Below, one piece after another: positions 34,175 to 42,394 of a stretch of 54,656 bases of DNA (positions are counted from its first letter, which is position 1; every line of letters starts with the position of its first letter). The notes under the pieces were generated by a model. That model was not told the DNA's origin. It ran no database searches and saw nothing but the letters and a program-made list of their open reading frames with translations. The stretch covers positions 1 to 54,656 of the forward strand of contig CAITUY010000194.1 in the NCBI GenBank assembly GCA_903895695.1. The letters are read 5' to 3'. Origin of the DNA: an uncultured bacterium (GTDB lineage: Bacteria; Verrucomicrobiota; Kiritimatiellia; CAIKKV01; CAITUY01). The translations under genes were made by a program, and so were the position numbers.

Positions 34175-35026
34175 TCAATCCTTGTTCCCCAACTTCCTGG
34201 TTGTTCTTTCGGGCCGCAGGAAATTCTCGCCTGTGACTACGCTCCGACCGGTCTTCTGCTCCAGGTCCAGGCGTGCCTTCTTTGCGATGCCGCCGCCCTT
34301 GCGGCCGGCCTCGGCGTTTTCAGGCATGCCGGTGGCTTCAACCGTCTCCGCGATCTGACGGGTGGAAAGCTCGGCCAGGGCCGTGAAGATCAATTCCGCT
34401 TCGCTCATGTGGTCGCGCAGATTCTGCGTCTTCAGGCCTTTGAGGTCCTTGTGCCGCTTGACGGAAACGCCGGTCCATTCCTGATGGATGATGTTGGTCA
34501 GAATGGCATACTCCTCTTCGCCCTTGATCTCGTGATCCTTCCAGTAATCCGTGAGCTTGTTGCGGGTTTCCTGGCCCATCATCCGCTGCTGAATCCACTT
34601 CTCGCTGCGTCCGTGCTGCCGCCAGTATTCGCGAGCGCGATCGAGCGACCGGGCCGGATCGCTCATGTCCTGAATCCGCTCGTAACCGACTTTGGCGAGC
34701 CAGAGTTTGATGGGCTCCGCCCTGGGGCTGGGCACCGATTGGATGATGCGCAGGAGCGTTTCGGGGTTGGCCGCGTCGGTTAAGCGCATCTTGCCGTCCT
34801 CAGCGATCATCTTCAACTGGTGACAATTTGTCACCGATTGACTGCCCTCGTTCTTGAGCCGCTCCTTCAGTTTGTTCCAGTATTTCCTCGCGGTCTGATA
34901 ATCCGGTTGCTGAATGAGCGCCGCAACGATGTCCACTACTGAGAAATGCCAGGTCTCAGACGCTGCGTCGTAGATGCGCCGGATCTTGTAGCTCTCGAAG
35001 ACCGCCAATGCCTGTTCGCTATTCAC
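34175..35026 (-). CDS. DinD-like protein with Bro-N domain
   Basis: 283 residues. The N-terminal Bro-N-like domain (YKIRRIYDAASETWHFSVVD, then GKMRLTDAANPETLLRIIQS) is followed by SPRAEPIKLWLAKVGYERIQ, RSLDRAREYWRQHGRSEKWI, YAILTNIIHQEWTGVSVKRH and a Lys/Gly-rich tail. This matches the DNA-damage-inducible protein D family, related to phage antirepressors. Such genes are common in accessory regions, and their role is not well defined. The start is GTG 35026. No phage structural gene lies nearby, so it is probably a free-standing copy. Confidence 0.85.
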   Translation of the reverse strand: MNSEQALAVFESYKIRRIYDAASETWHFSVVDIVAALIQQPDYQTARKYWNKLKERLKNEGSQSVTNCHQLKMIAEDGKMRLTDAANPETLLRIIQSVPSPRAEPIKLWLAKVGYERIQDMSDPARSLDRAREYWRQHGRSEKWIQQRMMGQETRNKLTDYWKDHEIKGEEEYAILTNIIHQEWTGVSVKRHKDLKGLKTQNLRDHMSEAELIFTALAELSTRQIAETVEATGMPENAEAGRKGGGIAKKARLDLEQKTGRSVVTGENFLRPERTTRKLGNKD

Positions 35027-35065
35027 TGCTGGCCTCCATCGGAAGGTTCATTACTCTGCGAACTG

Positions 35066-35227
35066 CTACTCGAAGTAGTCGCGGTTGATGCGCCAGCCCA
35101 CGTAGACGCCCACCATGCTGCCGAGGCTGCTCAGGAGGAAACCCGTCATGAAACCAACCTTGCTCCCGAGCCACCAACCGATCGAGCTGAACACCGTCAA
35201 CCCAATGAAGATGCATAGTTTTGGCAT
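35066..35227 (-). CDS. Small two-helix membrane protein (53 residues)
   Basis: Reverse-strand ATG at 35227 opens a 53-codon frame beginning MPKLCIFIGLTVFSSIGWWL and continuing with Gly-rich hydrophobic sequence to NRDYFE and a TAG stop at 35066. Two helices are expected (about 4-22 and 27-45), with a Gly-x-x-x-Gly-like pattern in the second (GSMVGVYVG). Such small proteins are widespread and mostly uncharacterised. It ends 39 bases before the DinD-like start, on the same strand and 24 bases after the FAH-family gene stop in transcription order. Confidence 0.75.
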   Translation of the reverse strand: MPKLCIFIGLTVFSSIGWWLGSKVGFMTGFLLSSLGSMVGVYVGWRINRDYFE

Positions 35228-35251
35228 GGATCCCGCCCTGGTCCGACCGCG

Positions 35252-35881
35252 CTACTGTTCCACAGTCCAGGTGAACGTGCCGCACCACGGCGCCTCAACC
35301 GTGACCCTGTCGCCGGCCTTGAGCGCGCCCACTCCTTCGGGCGTGCCGGTGTAGAGCAGATCGCCGGGCAGCAGCGTCCACATCCGGGCCAGATGGCGGA
35401 TCAGCGCTGGTATGGAAAACACCATGTCGTCGGTATGGCCGCGCTGCCGCACCACGCCGTTCACGCTGCCCGTAAACGCGAGCCGGCCCAGATCGAGGTC
35501 GGGCGGGCACGGGGCCATGATCCCCAGCGGTGCGCTGCCGTCGAACGCCTTGCAGGCTTCCCACGGGTGGCCCTGCTTGCGCAGCGCCGCCTGCACATCG
35601 CGCAGCGTCAAGTCCAGCCCCAGCGTGACACCCGCGACGGCCGCGCGGGCCTCAGCCTCGGTCCGCGGCCGCCCCTCGCGCCCGATCAGCACGACCACTT
35701 CGGTTTCATAGTGAAGATCATGGCCGTGCGCCGGGATCGCGATGCGTTTTCCCGGCGCCACGAGGCAGGTCGCAGGCTTCATGAAGATGACCGGCGCCTC
35801 CGGCACTTCGTTCTTCAGTTCCCTGATGTGCGCGGCATAGTTCATGCCCACGCAAAAAATACGGCAGGGCGTGTAGTTCAT
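35252..35881 (-). CDS. Fumarylacetoacetate hydrolase family protein
   Basis: 209 residues, the size of short FAH proteins such as YcgM. Signatures are IFCVGMNYAAHIRELKNEVP, PVIFMKPATCLVAPGK, the metal-binding YETEVVVLIGR, GLDLTLRDVQAALRKQGHPW, and the C-terminal LLYTGTPEGVGALKAGDRV. Members act as acylpyruvate hydrolases, oxaloacetate decarboxylases or hydratases in aromatic breakdown; the substrate cannot be chosen here. It starts seven bases after the DUF116 gene stop on the same strand. Confidence 0.92.
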   Translation of the reverse strand: MNYTPCRIFCVGMNYAAHIRELKNEVPEAPVIFMKPATCLVAPGKRIAIPAHGHDLHYETEVVVLIGREGRPRTEAEARAAVAGVTLGLDLTLRDVQAALRKQGHPWEACKAFDGSAPLGIMAPCPPDLDLGRLAFTGSVNGVVRQRGHTDDMVFSIPALIRHLARMWTLLPGDLLYTGTPEGVGALKAGDRVTVEAPWCGTFTWTVEQ

Positions 35882-35888
35882 GGTTTGT

Positions 35889-36371
35889 TCACTTCATTTC
35901 CGCGCCGCCCGTGAACAGCTCCACGGCTGCCAGGACCGCGCCGAGATCGGCCAGCGTGTTACGGCAGGGACCTTCGGGCGTAAGATTGGGCACGGCCATG
36001 ACGGGCTTGGGAAAGGCGGCCCAGATGCCGGCCACGAGTTCCTTCCCGCAGGCCACGGCCACGACGGCCTTCACGTCCGACTGCTTCAAGCGCGCCAGTG
36101 CCTGCCGCCCGCCGCCCACCACACAACACAGCACGCCATAGTCGTCTCGCGCCTTGACGAGGTCGGCCAGGCTGCACTTGCCGCACCGCCGGCACTCGTC
36201 CAGGTTCCGCACCACATTCTGCGGGCAGGATTCATGGTGCAGACAATGCGGCAGCAGAATCAGGACTTCCCGTGGCTCGGCCCGGACTCGCCGCCGGCGC
36301 ACGATCGCATTGTTGAGCCGGATGACGGCCCGCTGGAATAGATTCGACACGTTCTTGGGTTCTCGTTTCAA
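35889..36371 (-). CDS. DUF116-family cysteine-rich protein
   Basis: 160 residues. The segment LILLPHCLHHESC is followed by a cysteine array, C-x5-C-x10-C-x2-C-x2-C, ending RRCGKC, which suggests an iron-sulfur or zinc site. A Rossmann-like part with VLCCVVGGGRQALARL and KAVVAVACGKELVAGI and a last Cys in EGPCRNT follow. The DUF116 family has no settled function that I know. It is transcribed divergently from ispH, itself an iron-sulfur enzyme, and together with the FAH-family gene. Confidence 0.82.
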   Translation of the reverse strand: MKREPKNVSNLFQRAVIRLNNAIVRRRRVRAEPREVLILLPHCLHHESCPQNVVRNLDECRRCGKCSLADLVKARDDYGVLCCVVGGGRQALARLKQSDVKAVVAVACGKELVAGIWAAFPKPVMAVPNLTPEGPCRNTLADLGAVLAAVELFTGGAEMK

Positions 36372-36480
36372 ATAGGACGGTTATTCTATAGGATTCGACT
36401 CATGCACGCCACATGCCAGTTTGGGTTGATCGAGTGAGTTGCGGGGACCAGAACTTGAACAGAAGACCGCGGTCAACGCC

Positions 36481-36520
36481 CGCGGCTACAGCGGACCTCC
36501 TTGGCGGCGCTGTAGCCGCG
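36481..36520. repeat. 13-bp perfect inverted repeat between DUF116 gene and ispH
   Basis: CGCGGCTACAGCG at 36481-36493 and its exact reverse complement CGCTGTAGCCGCG at 36508-36520 flank a 14-base loop. It lies in the 204-base divergent gap, about 55 bases before the ispH start. It could be a dispersed hairpin element or a regulatory stem in the ispH leader; there is no T-run, so a simple terminator is unlikely. Confidence 0.75.
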
Positions 36521-36575
36521 CACGTTGGGCGCGGTGTTACTGGATCGGCAATAGTCTGGAACTGAGGTGTCTGCC

Positions 36576-37511
36576 GTGAACCCCCGCACCATCGTCCTGG
36601 TCTCGCCGCATGGGTTCTGCGCAGGCGTCGAACGCGCCGTAGAGGTGGCCGAAACGCTCCTGCGCGTATACCCCAAACCCGTGTACTGCCTGCGGGAAAT
36701 CGTGCACAACACCCAGATTATCCGGGATCTCGCCGGACGAGGCCTGATCTTCGTCGACGCGGTCGCCGACATTCCCGAAGGCTCGACCGTCCTCTTCAGC
36801 GCGCACGGCGTGTCGCCGGCCGTCCGCGCCGCGGCCGAGGCCCGCCGCCTGGCGGCGATCGACGCCACCTGCCCCTTCGTGACCAAGGTCCACACCGAGG
36901 TGAAACGCTATGCGGCCCAGGGCTACACCATCTTCCTGATCGGGCATCGCGCCCACGACGAAGTCATCGGGGTCGCCGGCGAGGCGCCCGATCGCGTGAT
37001 CGTGGTGGAGACTGAGGCCGAGGCCCGCGCCGCGACGGTGCCCGATTCAGCCCGGGTGGCCGTGATGTCCCAGACCACGCTCAGCGTCGACGAAACCGCG
37101 CGCGTGCTGGCTGTACTGCGCGAACGCTTTCCTCGATTGCGCACGCCGGCCGAAAGCGACATCTGCTACGCCACGCGCAATCGCCAGCAGGCGGTCCGCG
37201 AAACGGCCCATTGCGTGGACCATTTCATCATCCTCGGCGCCCGCAACAGTTCGAACTCCAACCGCCTCGTGGAAGTGGCGCTCGCGGAAGGCTGTGCCGC
37301 CACGCTGGTGACCACGCCGGCGGAAGTCTCCGCGCTGCCTCTCACGGGCGTGGCCACGCTGGGTCTCACCGCCGGCGCCTCGACCCCCGAATACGTCGTG
37401 ACCGATACCATCGACCGCCTCAAGGCGCTCGGATTCGAACGGCTGGAGCTACTCGAAGTCGTGAAGGAAGACCTGCACTTCGCCCTGCCCCGCGAGTTGA
37501 AGCGGGAGTGA
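36576..37511 (+). CDS. ispH: 4-hydroxy-3-methylbut-2-enyl diphosphate reductase (IspH/LytB)
   Basis: About 311 residues from GTG 36576, which has GAGG eight bases upstream; GTG 36567 is also in frame. The three cluster cysteines are in SPHGFCAGVERAVEVA, DATCPFVTKVH and DICYATRNRQQAV. NSSNSNRLVEVA and GLTAGASTPE are also family motifs. It makes IPP and DMAPP in the last step of the MEP isoprenoid pathway. The C-terminus (EDLHFALPREL) is normal. It stands alone on the plus strand and converges on the MFS gene, with only four bases between stops. Confidence 0.96.
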   Translation: MNPRTIVLVSPHGFCAGVERAVEVAETLLRVYPKPVYCLREIVHNTQIIRDLAGRGLIFVDAVADIPEGSTVLFSAHGVSPAVRAAAEARRLAAIDATCPFVTKVHTEVKRYAAQGYTIFLIGHRAHDEVIGVAGEAPDRVIVVETEAEARAATVPDSARVAVMSQTTLSVDETARVLAVLRERFPRLRTPAESDICYATRNRQQAVRETAHCVDHFIILGARNSSNSNRLVEVALAEGCAATLVTTPAEVSALPLTGVATLGLTAGASTPEYVVTDTIDRLKALGFERLELLEVVKEDLHFALPRELKRE

Positions 37512-37515
37512 CCCC

Positions 37516-38955
37516 TCACCGCCGCCAACGGATTGGCGCGAGTTTGTAACTCCACCGGCCGATAACGCGGACGGGCACAAACACCGTTTCCTGCAGGTTG
37601 GAGTACATATCGGCCACCATGAACCGCAACGCGTCGCGGGCCGGGAAAGCCCGGGGATCGTCGATGCCTCGCAGCCAGAGCAGCGCGAAGCCGCGGAAGA
37701 CGCCGGATAGCAGGAATAGAAGTCCGTGATAGGTAAGCGGCAAGCCGAACAGGCTGCCTTGCCAGTCGTGGAGCGAGCGCGCCATCAAGCCGCCGAAGAG
37801 TCCGCTCAGCGTGCCCGACAACGCCACCACCACGCTGGCGATCGCCACGTAGGCGGTATTGCGGCGTGCCCCCCGGCCGCTGCCCACCAGGCCCAGGAGA
37901 ATATTGTAGGAAGCCAGGTCTACGCCGGGCCACGCAAACGAAGCCAGCAGCACGCCCACGTAGCCGGCGACCCAATGGTGCTCGGTAACCAGCACCCATA
38001 CGGCCGCGCCGTGCAGCACGCAGACGCCCGCGATCATGGCCACCGGCTTGCGGCCCAGCCGGTCGATCATCCGCCCCCAGAACGGAATGCTGAACAACGC
38101 GACGAGTTGCGGCCCCGTGATCAGCATCAGGTTGGCCTGCGTGTTGGTGACCTTGCACACGTCGAGCACGTAGAGCCAGCAGAACTGCCCCACGTAGGCC
38201 GTGCCGAATGTCAGCGTCGCCGTGAACGCCAGATAATGCCGAAAGGAGCGGTTGCGCAGCGGCTCGCGCACGAGCTCGAACAGCCCCGCCGCCCGGGGGG
38301 CGGGCGGCGCCTCGCGATCGGGCACGGCGACAAAGGCCAGAATATCCACGAGCCCGAACACGGCGGCCACGGCCAGCAGCACGCTCATCATGCGGCATAA
38401 CGCCAGGCCGCTCCGCTGCTCGGCCCAGTCAAGCGCGAACCCCGCGAGTACGGCCAATGTCAGGCTCACAATTTGGCCGGCCTGGGTCCGGCGGGAAAAA
38501 TAGCGGCCCCGGATCCGCGCCGGCACCAGATCGACGAGCCACGAATACCAGGCCGGCGCCGTGACATGGTTGGACACCGCCGACAGGATCATCAGAGCGA
38601 TCAGGCCGGCCGGTTGCGCCTCACGCGGCAGAATCCAGGGAATGGCCGCGATCACCAGCCACAGGGCCCGGTGCAGCACGTTGGCCACGATGAATACACG
38701 CTTGCGATGCCCGAAGCGATCGAGGGCCATGCTGGCCGGCAACTGCGCCAGCGCTGCCATGAACGGCACGGCCGCCAGAATGCCGAAACCGAATTCGCTC
38801 AGTCCTGCAGATTTGGCAAATCGGGTCAGGACCGCCCCGGTGGTAATGGACATCCACGCGGCGCCAAACAACCACGCCACGAGGATCCGCTGCAAGACGG
38901 CCCGCCGGGCGGGTTCCGCTGGGCCGGGGTCGGGTGTGGATGCGGCGGCCTTCAC
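37516..38955 (-). CDS. Major facilitator superfamily transporter
   Basis: 479 residues with about 12 hydrophobic helices. The first half shows ILAAVPFMAALAQLPASMAL, then DRFGHRKRVFIVANVLHRAL (the MFS loop 2-3 motif); the second half has IPFWGRMIDRLGRKPVAMIA (the repeat of the loop motif). Substrate unknown. The GTG start at 38955 overlaps the stop of the lipoprotein gene (GTGA), so the two are probably translated together. The long central loop and soluble C-terminal tail (ADMYSNLQETVFVPVRVIGR) are not typical sugar-porter features. Confidence 0.9.
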   Translation of the reverse strand: MKAAASTPDPGPAEPARRAVLQRILVAWLFGAAWMSITTGAVLTRFAKSAGLSEFGFGILAAVPFMAALAQLPASMALDRFGHRKRVFIVANVLHRALWLVIAAIPWILPREAQPAGLIALMILSAVSNHVTAPAWYSWLVDLVPARIRGRYFSRRTQAGQIVSLTLAVLAGFALDWAEQRSGLALCRMMSVLLAVAAVFGLVDILAFVAVPDREAPPAPRAAGLFELVREPLRNRSFRHYLAFTATLTFGTAYVGQFCWLYVLDVCKVTNTQANLMLITGPQLVALFSIPFWGRMIDRLGRKPVAMIAGVCVLHGAAVWVLVTEHHWVAGYVGVLLASFAWPGVDLASYNILLGLVGSGRGARRNTAYVAIASVVVALSGTLSGLFGGLMARSLHDWQGSLFGLPLTYHGLLFLLSGVFRGFALLWLRGIDDPRAFPARDALRFMVADMYSNLQETVFVPVRVIGRWSYKLAPIRWRR

Positions 38956-39416
38956 CGCGAACGTTCGATGGCGCGCACCCGGCCGCCTTCGAATTCAAGG
39001 CGCAGGGCCGGATACTCCTCGCGCGTGTCGACACTGACGAAGGTGGTATCGCTGCCCGGGTACAGCCGGCCGTCGCGCCCGTGGTACCACCGTTCGGTCA
39101 GCACGGGCTGGACATCCGTCCCGTAGCGGTAGGCCGTATAGATCCACACCTCAACCTCGCCGGCGCCCGTCCGCCGCGTCAGCACGCGCGACGGCCCGCC
39201 CAATGCCAGCCGCACCATATCGGGAGTGAAACCGATATCGACCTCGCCCCTGCGAACCTTGGCCTGCACGTCGGGCGGAAAGGCGGCAAACACCGCCGGC
39301 GCCTGCGCAATGCGTCGTTCAGGCGTGCTGAGGCAACCGGCGGCCAGGGCCAGCGCCAGAACGCAACCGCCCGCCAACCACCGGCCGCTGCGCGCCATCC
39401 GTCGTTCGTTGTTCAT
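38952..39416 (-). CDS. Small lipoprotein of unknown function
   Basis: 154 residues from ATG 39416, preceded by GGGAGGA at a good distance; longer readings upstream run through repeat sequence. The start MNNERRMARSGRWLAGG leads to a lipobox LALAAGC, so it is probably lipid-anchored. The rest (FPPDVQAKVRRGEVDIGFTP, VRLALGGPSRVLTRR, EVWIYTAYRYG) resembles envelope proteins with a SmpA/OmlA-like 'how does this gene product pass' pattern only loosely. Overlaps the MFS gene by four bases. Confidence 0.72.
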   Translation of the reverse strand: MNNERRMARSGRWLAGGCVLALALAAGCLSTPERRIAQAPAVFAAFPPDVQAKVRRGEVDIGFTPDMVRLALGGPSRVLTRRTGAGEVEVWIYTAYRYGTDVQPVLTERWYHGRDGRLYPGSDTTFVSVDTREEYPALRLEFEGGRVRAIERSR

Positions 39417-39460
39417 CAATTCCTCCCGACAAACTGCCGACCTTGCATGGCTGTGGGTCT

Positions 39461-39545
39461 CCACAGTCTCCACCGGCCGAGGACGGCCGGCTCCAAAACT
39501 CAGCCTTCGCCTGGAGCCGGCGGTCCCCCGCCGGTAGACCGCCCT
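39461..39545. repeat. Compound hairpin repeat in the gap between the lipoprotein and DUF4010 genes
   Basis: Two nested inverted repeats are visible: CCGGCTCC (39487-39494) with GGAGCCGG (39513-39520), and CCGGCGG (39517-39523) with CCGCCGG (39528-39534). They occupy most of the 137-base gap 39417-39553. It could stop transcription after the upstream membrane-protein gene, although that gene reads towards lower coordinates and ends at 39554, so the hairpin lies just past its stop. Confidence 0.65.
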
Positions 39546-39553
39546 GGCGTCCG

Positions 39554-40822
39554 TCACGCCTGATAAGCCGCCACCAGCAACACCAGCGCGTGCAAAACCG
39601 CCCAAATACCGTAGCGCGTCAGCGCCGCCGGCCGCCCCTCGCGGCTCAGGAAAGCAAAGTATACGCCCTTGGCCAGGGTGTTGACCATGACCGCCACCAC
39701 GATCGCCGCCGCCGCGATCGTCACGCTCTGCGGATTCTGCGCGACCGACAGCACAAAGGGATCCACGTCCACCAAGCCCGCGAGCGCAGACAGGCAGAAG
39801 ACACCTTCCACGCCCAACCGCGCCCTGGCGAGGCCGGTGGCCACACGCAGCCCCACGAAGAGCAGCGCGAACACGAGCGCCACCCGGATCTCCACGGGGT
39901 TCTGCATGACGGGAGTTTGCGCCGGGCGCGTCGTCCCAGCCGGCGGCCGCACCGTCAGAGCCAGCGCCAAACCCACCCCGGCCAGGCCGAGCAGCACGTT
40001 GCCCACCCGCCCCGCCAGAGCGCCCCCGAATACCACGATCAGCACGAACAGCCGCACATACATCACGCTGCTGGCCAGGAGACTGGCCTGCAGTGCCGCG
40101 CGCGCCTGCTCCGGATTCGCGCGGGCGATCCGGCCCGTCGCCACGCTGACGGCCGTGCTCGACACGATGCCGCCCATCAACCCCGACAAGGCCAGGCCCA
40201 CGCGCGGCCCCAGTTTGCGCGTGAGCAGGTAACCGCCAAATCCGATCGCCGACACCAGCACCACGACCTGCCAGACCTTCGCCGGGTTGATGCGGTAGAC
40301 GGTGAAGTCGGTGTCCGGCAGGACCGGATAGATGACCACCGTGACGAGCAGGAACTTGATGGTGGCGAGAAAGTCGGCCCGATCGAGCTTCTCGACGTAA
40401 TGCTCGAGAGTGGACTTCTCGGACAGCAGCAGCGTGTTCACCACGCCGAGTGCCATGGCCAGGCGGACATCAGCCAGCATCGCCAGAGCGCCGGTCGTGA
40501 ACGTCAAAAGAGCGGACACCTCGCTGGTCGCTCCATGCCGGCCGGAACGGATCTTCTCGACGTACGCGACCCCGATGACGGCCGCCACGGCCAGCAGGCC
40601 CGCGGGCAGCATGAGGGTCACCCCGCGCTCGAACAGCCAGGCGCACCCGAACCCGAACAGGCTGAGGATGGGATAGGTCCGCACACCGCCGAAGAAGAAC
40701 GGCTTGTTCTCGCGCCGGCTGGCCTCGCGTTCAAGCCCCACCAGGAAGCCAACCGCCAGTGCCGCCACGAAGCGCAACCCCAGCGTCCATTCGAATGTTC
40801 CGCCCATGTTCTCACACATCAA
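39554..40822 (-). CDS. MgtC/SapB-like and DUF4010 integral membrane protein
   Basis: 422 residues with about 11-12 helices. The N-terminal MgtC/SapB-type part has FVAALAVGFLVGLEREASRR and GVRTYPILSLFGFGCAWLF. The C-terminal DUF4010 part has LVLVSAIGFGGYLLTRKLG and GLALSGLMGGIVSSTAVSVA, then LLFVGLRVATGLA. Fusions of this kind are common in Gram-negative bacteria; a role in Mg2+ or general envelope homeostasis is assumed from MgtC, with no direct proof. The start at 40822 overlaps the exonuclease stop by 11 bases; the ATG at 40807 is also possible. Confidence 0.88.
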   Translation of the reverse strand: MMCENMGGTFEWTLGLRFVAALAVGFLVGLEREASRRENKPFFFGGVRTYPILSLFGFGCAWLFERGVTLMLPAGLLAVAAVIGVAYVEKIRSGRHGATSEVSALLTFTTGALAMLADVRLAMALGVVNTLLLSEKSTLEHYVEKLDRADFLATIKFLLVTVVIYPVLPDTDFTVYRINPAKVWQVVVLVSAIGFGGYLLTRKLGPRVGLALSGLMGGIVSSTAVSVATGRIARANPEQARAALQASLLASSVMYVRLFVLIVVFGGALAGRVGNVLLGLAGVGLALALTVRPPAGTTRPAQTPVMQNPVEIRVALVFALLFVGLRVATGLARARLGVEGVFCLSALAGLVDVDPFVLSVAQNPQSVTIAAAAIVVAVMVNTLAKGVYFAFLSREGRPAALTRYGIWAVLHALVLLVAAYQA

Positions 40823-41585
40823 ACTCGGCCGCCACGACCGTATGGTCCGACGGCTTCTCCGCCAGCCTCGGCTGGAGATCTATCCAGGCCCGCACCGATT
40901 TCGCCGCCAGGGTCCGCGTGGCCATGAGGTGGTCGATCCGCCAGCCCTGGTTCTTCTTCAGCGCCCCGATTTGCCGGTAGTCAAAGTAGGTGTACTGCCC
41001 GGGCTCGGGATGATACTTGCGGAACACGTCCGTGAAGCCCCAGGCCACGGTGGTGGCGAACGCCCGGCGCGCCTCAATGTGAAAGCAGACGTGATTGGCC
41101 TGCTGGTCGGCGTTGTGAATGTCCGCCGCCTCGGGCGCGATGTTGAGGTCGCCTGTCCACAGCACCTTCTTGCGAGGTGTATAGTGGCGCTCAAAATAGG
41201 CGCGCAGCCGCTCGAACCATTGCAGCTTATACTGGTACATCGCGTGATCGATCTCGCGGCCCTGGGGCACGTAGGTGTTCACCACGCACAAGGGCCCCAC
41301 CTTGGCCGCCACCACACGCGCCTCGTCGGCCGGTCCGCCGTCATCCAGCCCGAAGCGCACATCCTTCGGCTCGGTCTTGCAGATCAACGCCACGCCGTTG
41401 TAGGACTTCTCGCCGCGGTAGACGACGTGATAGCCCGCCGCGCGGATCGGCTCGGCCGGAAACTCGGCGTCGATGACTTTGGTCTCCTGCACGCAAAGCA
41501 CGTCGGGCTGGTTGGCCTTAAGCCAGTCCAGCACGAGCCCAAGCCGTGACCGGATGGAGTTGACGTTGTAAGAGGCGACAATCAT
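40812..41585 (-). CDS. xth: Exodeoxyribonuclease III (AP endonuclease family)
   Basis: 257 residues from ATG 41585, which overlaps the dapF stop (ATGA). Signatures: IVASYNVNSIRSRL (Asn), CVQETKV (catalytic metal Glu), SYNGVALICK, LWTGDLNIAPEAADIHN (Asp and Asn), GWRIDHLMAT and SDHTVVAAEF (catalytic Asp-His). It nicks abasic sites and removes blocked 3' ends in base-excision repair. All catalytic segments appear intact and the length is normal. It sits in a minus-strand run prc-dapF-xth-DUF4010 joined by overlaps. Confidence 0.95.
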   Translation of the reverse strand: MIVASYNVNSIRSRLGLVLDWLKANQPDVLCVQETKVIDAEFPAEPIRAAGYHVVYRGEKSYNGVALICKTEPKDVRFGLDDGGPADEARVVAAKVGPLCVVNTYVPQGREIDHAMYQYKLQWFERLRAYFERHYTPRKKVLWTGDLNIAPEAADIHNADQQANHVCFHIEARRAFATTVAWGFTDVFRKYHPEPGQYTYFDYRQIGALKKNQGWRIDHLMATRTLAAKSVRAWIDLQPRLAEKPSDHTVVAAEFDV

Positions 41586-42394
41586 GCACCGTACTCCACC
41601 GCGCCCTTGAACGTGTATTCGGCCGGCCCGAGCAGGGTGACCGCCTCGGCGCCCGCGCCGGTGAGCCGGTAATTCACTTCCAGCACGTCCCCGCTGGCGC
41701 ACGTGATCTGCACGGCCGGCTTGACCCAGCCCATGCGGCCGGCGATCAGCCCGGCCGCGACTATGCCCGTGCCGCACGCCAGCGTCTCGGCCTCCACGCC
41801 GCGCTCGTAAGTCCGGATGCGCAGCGATTGCGGCCCGGTGACGGCGATAAAATTGGCGTTCGTGCCCTTGGGCGCGAAGTCGCGGTGATGCCGGATGGCC
41901 GCGCCCAGCCGCGGCACGTCCACCGCTTCGAGGTCGTCGACGCGGACGACCGCGTGCGGCACCCCGCTATTGACGAAACCGTACGCGTGGCGCCCGTCCG
42001 GCAGATCGAACGCCTGGTCGACCCGCCAGTCCTTGGGCTCGGTCATGGTCAGCCGGACGCGCGATCCCGCCATCTCCGCCGCGAGCAGCCCGGCACCGGT
42101 GTCGAACCGCATGCGGGCCGGCGCCACGCCCAGGTCGTGCGCCAGGCGGGCCACGCAGCGCGCGCCGTTACCGCACATGTCGACCTCGCCGCCGTCCGGG
42201 TTGAAAAACCGCATCCGGAAATCGGCCGTCGCCGACGGTTGGATCAGGATGATGCCCTCGCTACCGACACCCGTGCGCCGCGCGGCGAGCCGCTGCATAA
42301 AAGCCGCGTCCGCGGCCGGGAACTTCAACGTGCGGTCATCGACGAGGACGAAATCATTGCCCGCCCCGTGCATTTTCCAAAACGGAATGGTCAT
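41582..42394 (-). CDS. dapF: Diaminopimelate epimerase
   Basis: 270 residues. The N-terminal FWKMHGAGNDFVLVDDR, the first catalytic Cys in DMCGNGARCVARLAHD, and the second in ETLACGTGIVAAGLIAGRMG are all present, with the dimer-interface FVNSGVPHAVV. It converts LL- to meso-diaminopimelate for lysine and peptidoglycan. The start codon at 42394 overlaps the 3' end of the protease gene by 41 bases; the end overlaps xth by four. Confidence 0.96.
   Translation of the reverse strand: MTIPFWKMHGAGNDFVLVDDRTLKFPAADAAFMQRLAARRTGVGSEGIILIQPSATADFRMRFFNPDGGEVDMCGNGARCVARLAHDLGVAPARMRFDTGAGLLAAEMAGSRVRLTMTEPKDWRVDQAFDLPDGRHAYGFVNSGVPHAVVRVDDLEAVDVPRLGAAIRHHRDFAPKGTNANFIAVTGPQSLRIRTYERGVEAETLACGTGIVAAGLIAGRMGWVKPAVQITCASGDVLEVNYRLTGAGAEAVTLLGPAEYTFKGAVEYGA

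Noticed and set aside
34175..35026. Prophage marked by a Bro-N antirepressor-like gene
   Set aside because: No integrase or structural phage genes are near; the protein fits the free-standing DinD-like family.
36481..36520. Rho-independent terminator
   Set aside because: No T-run follows either side and both adjacent genes start here, reading away from it.
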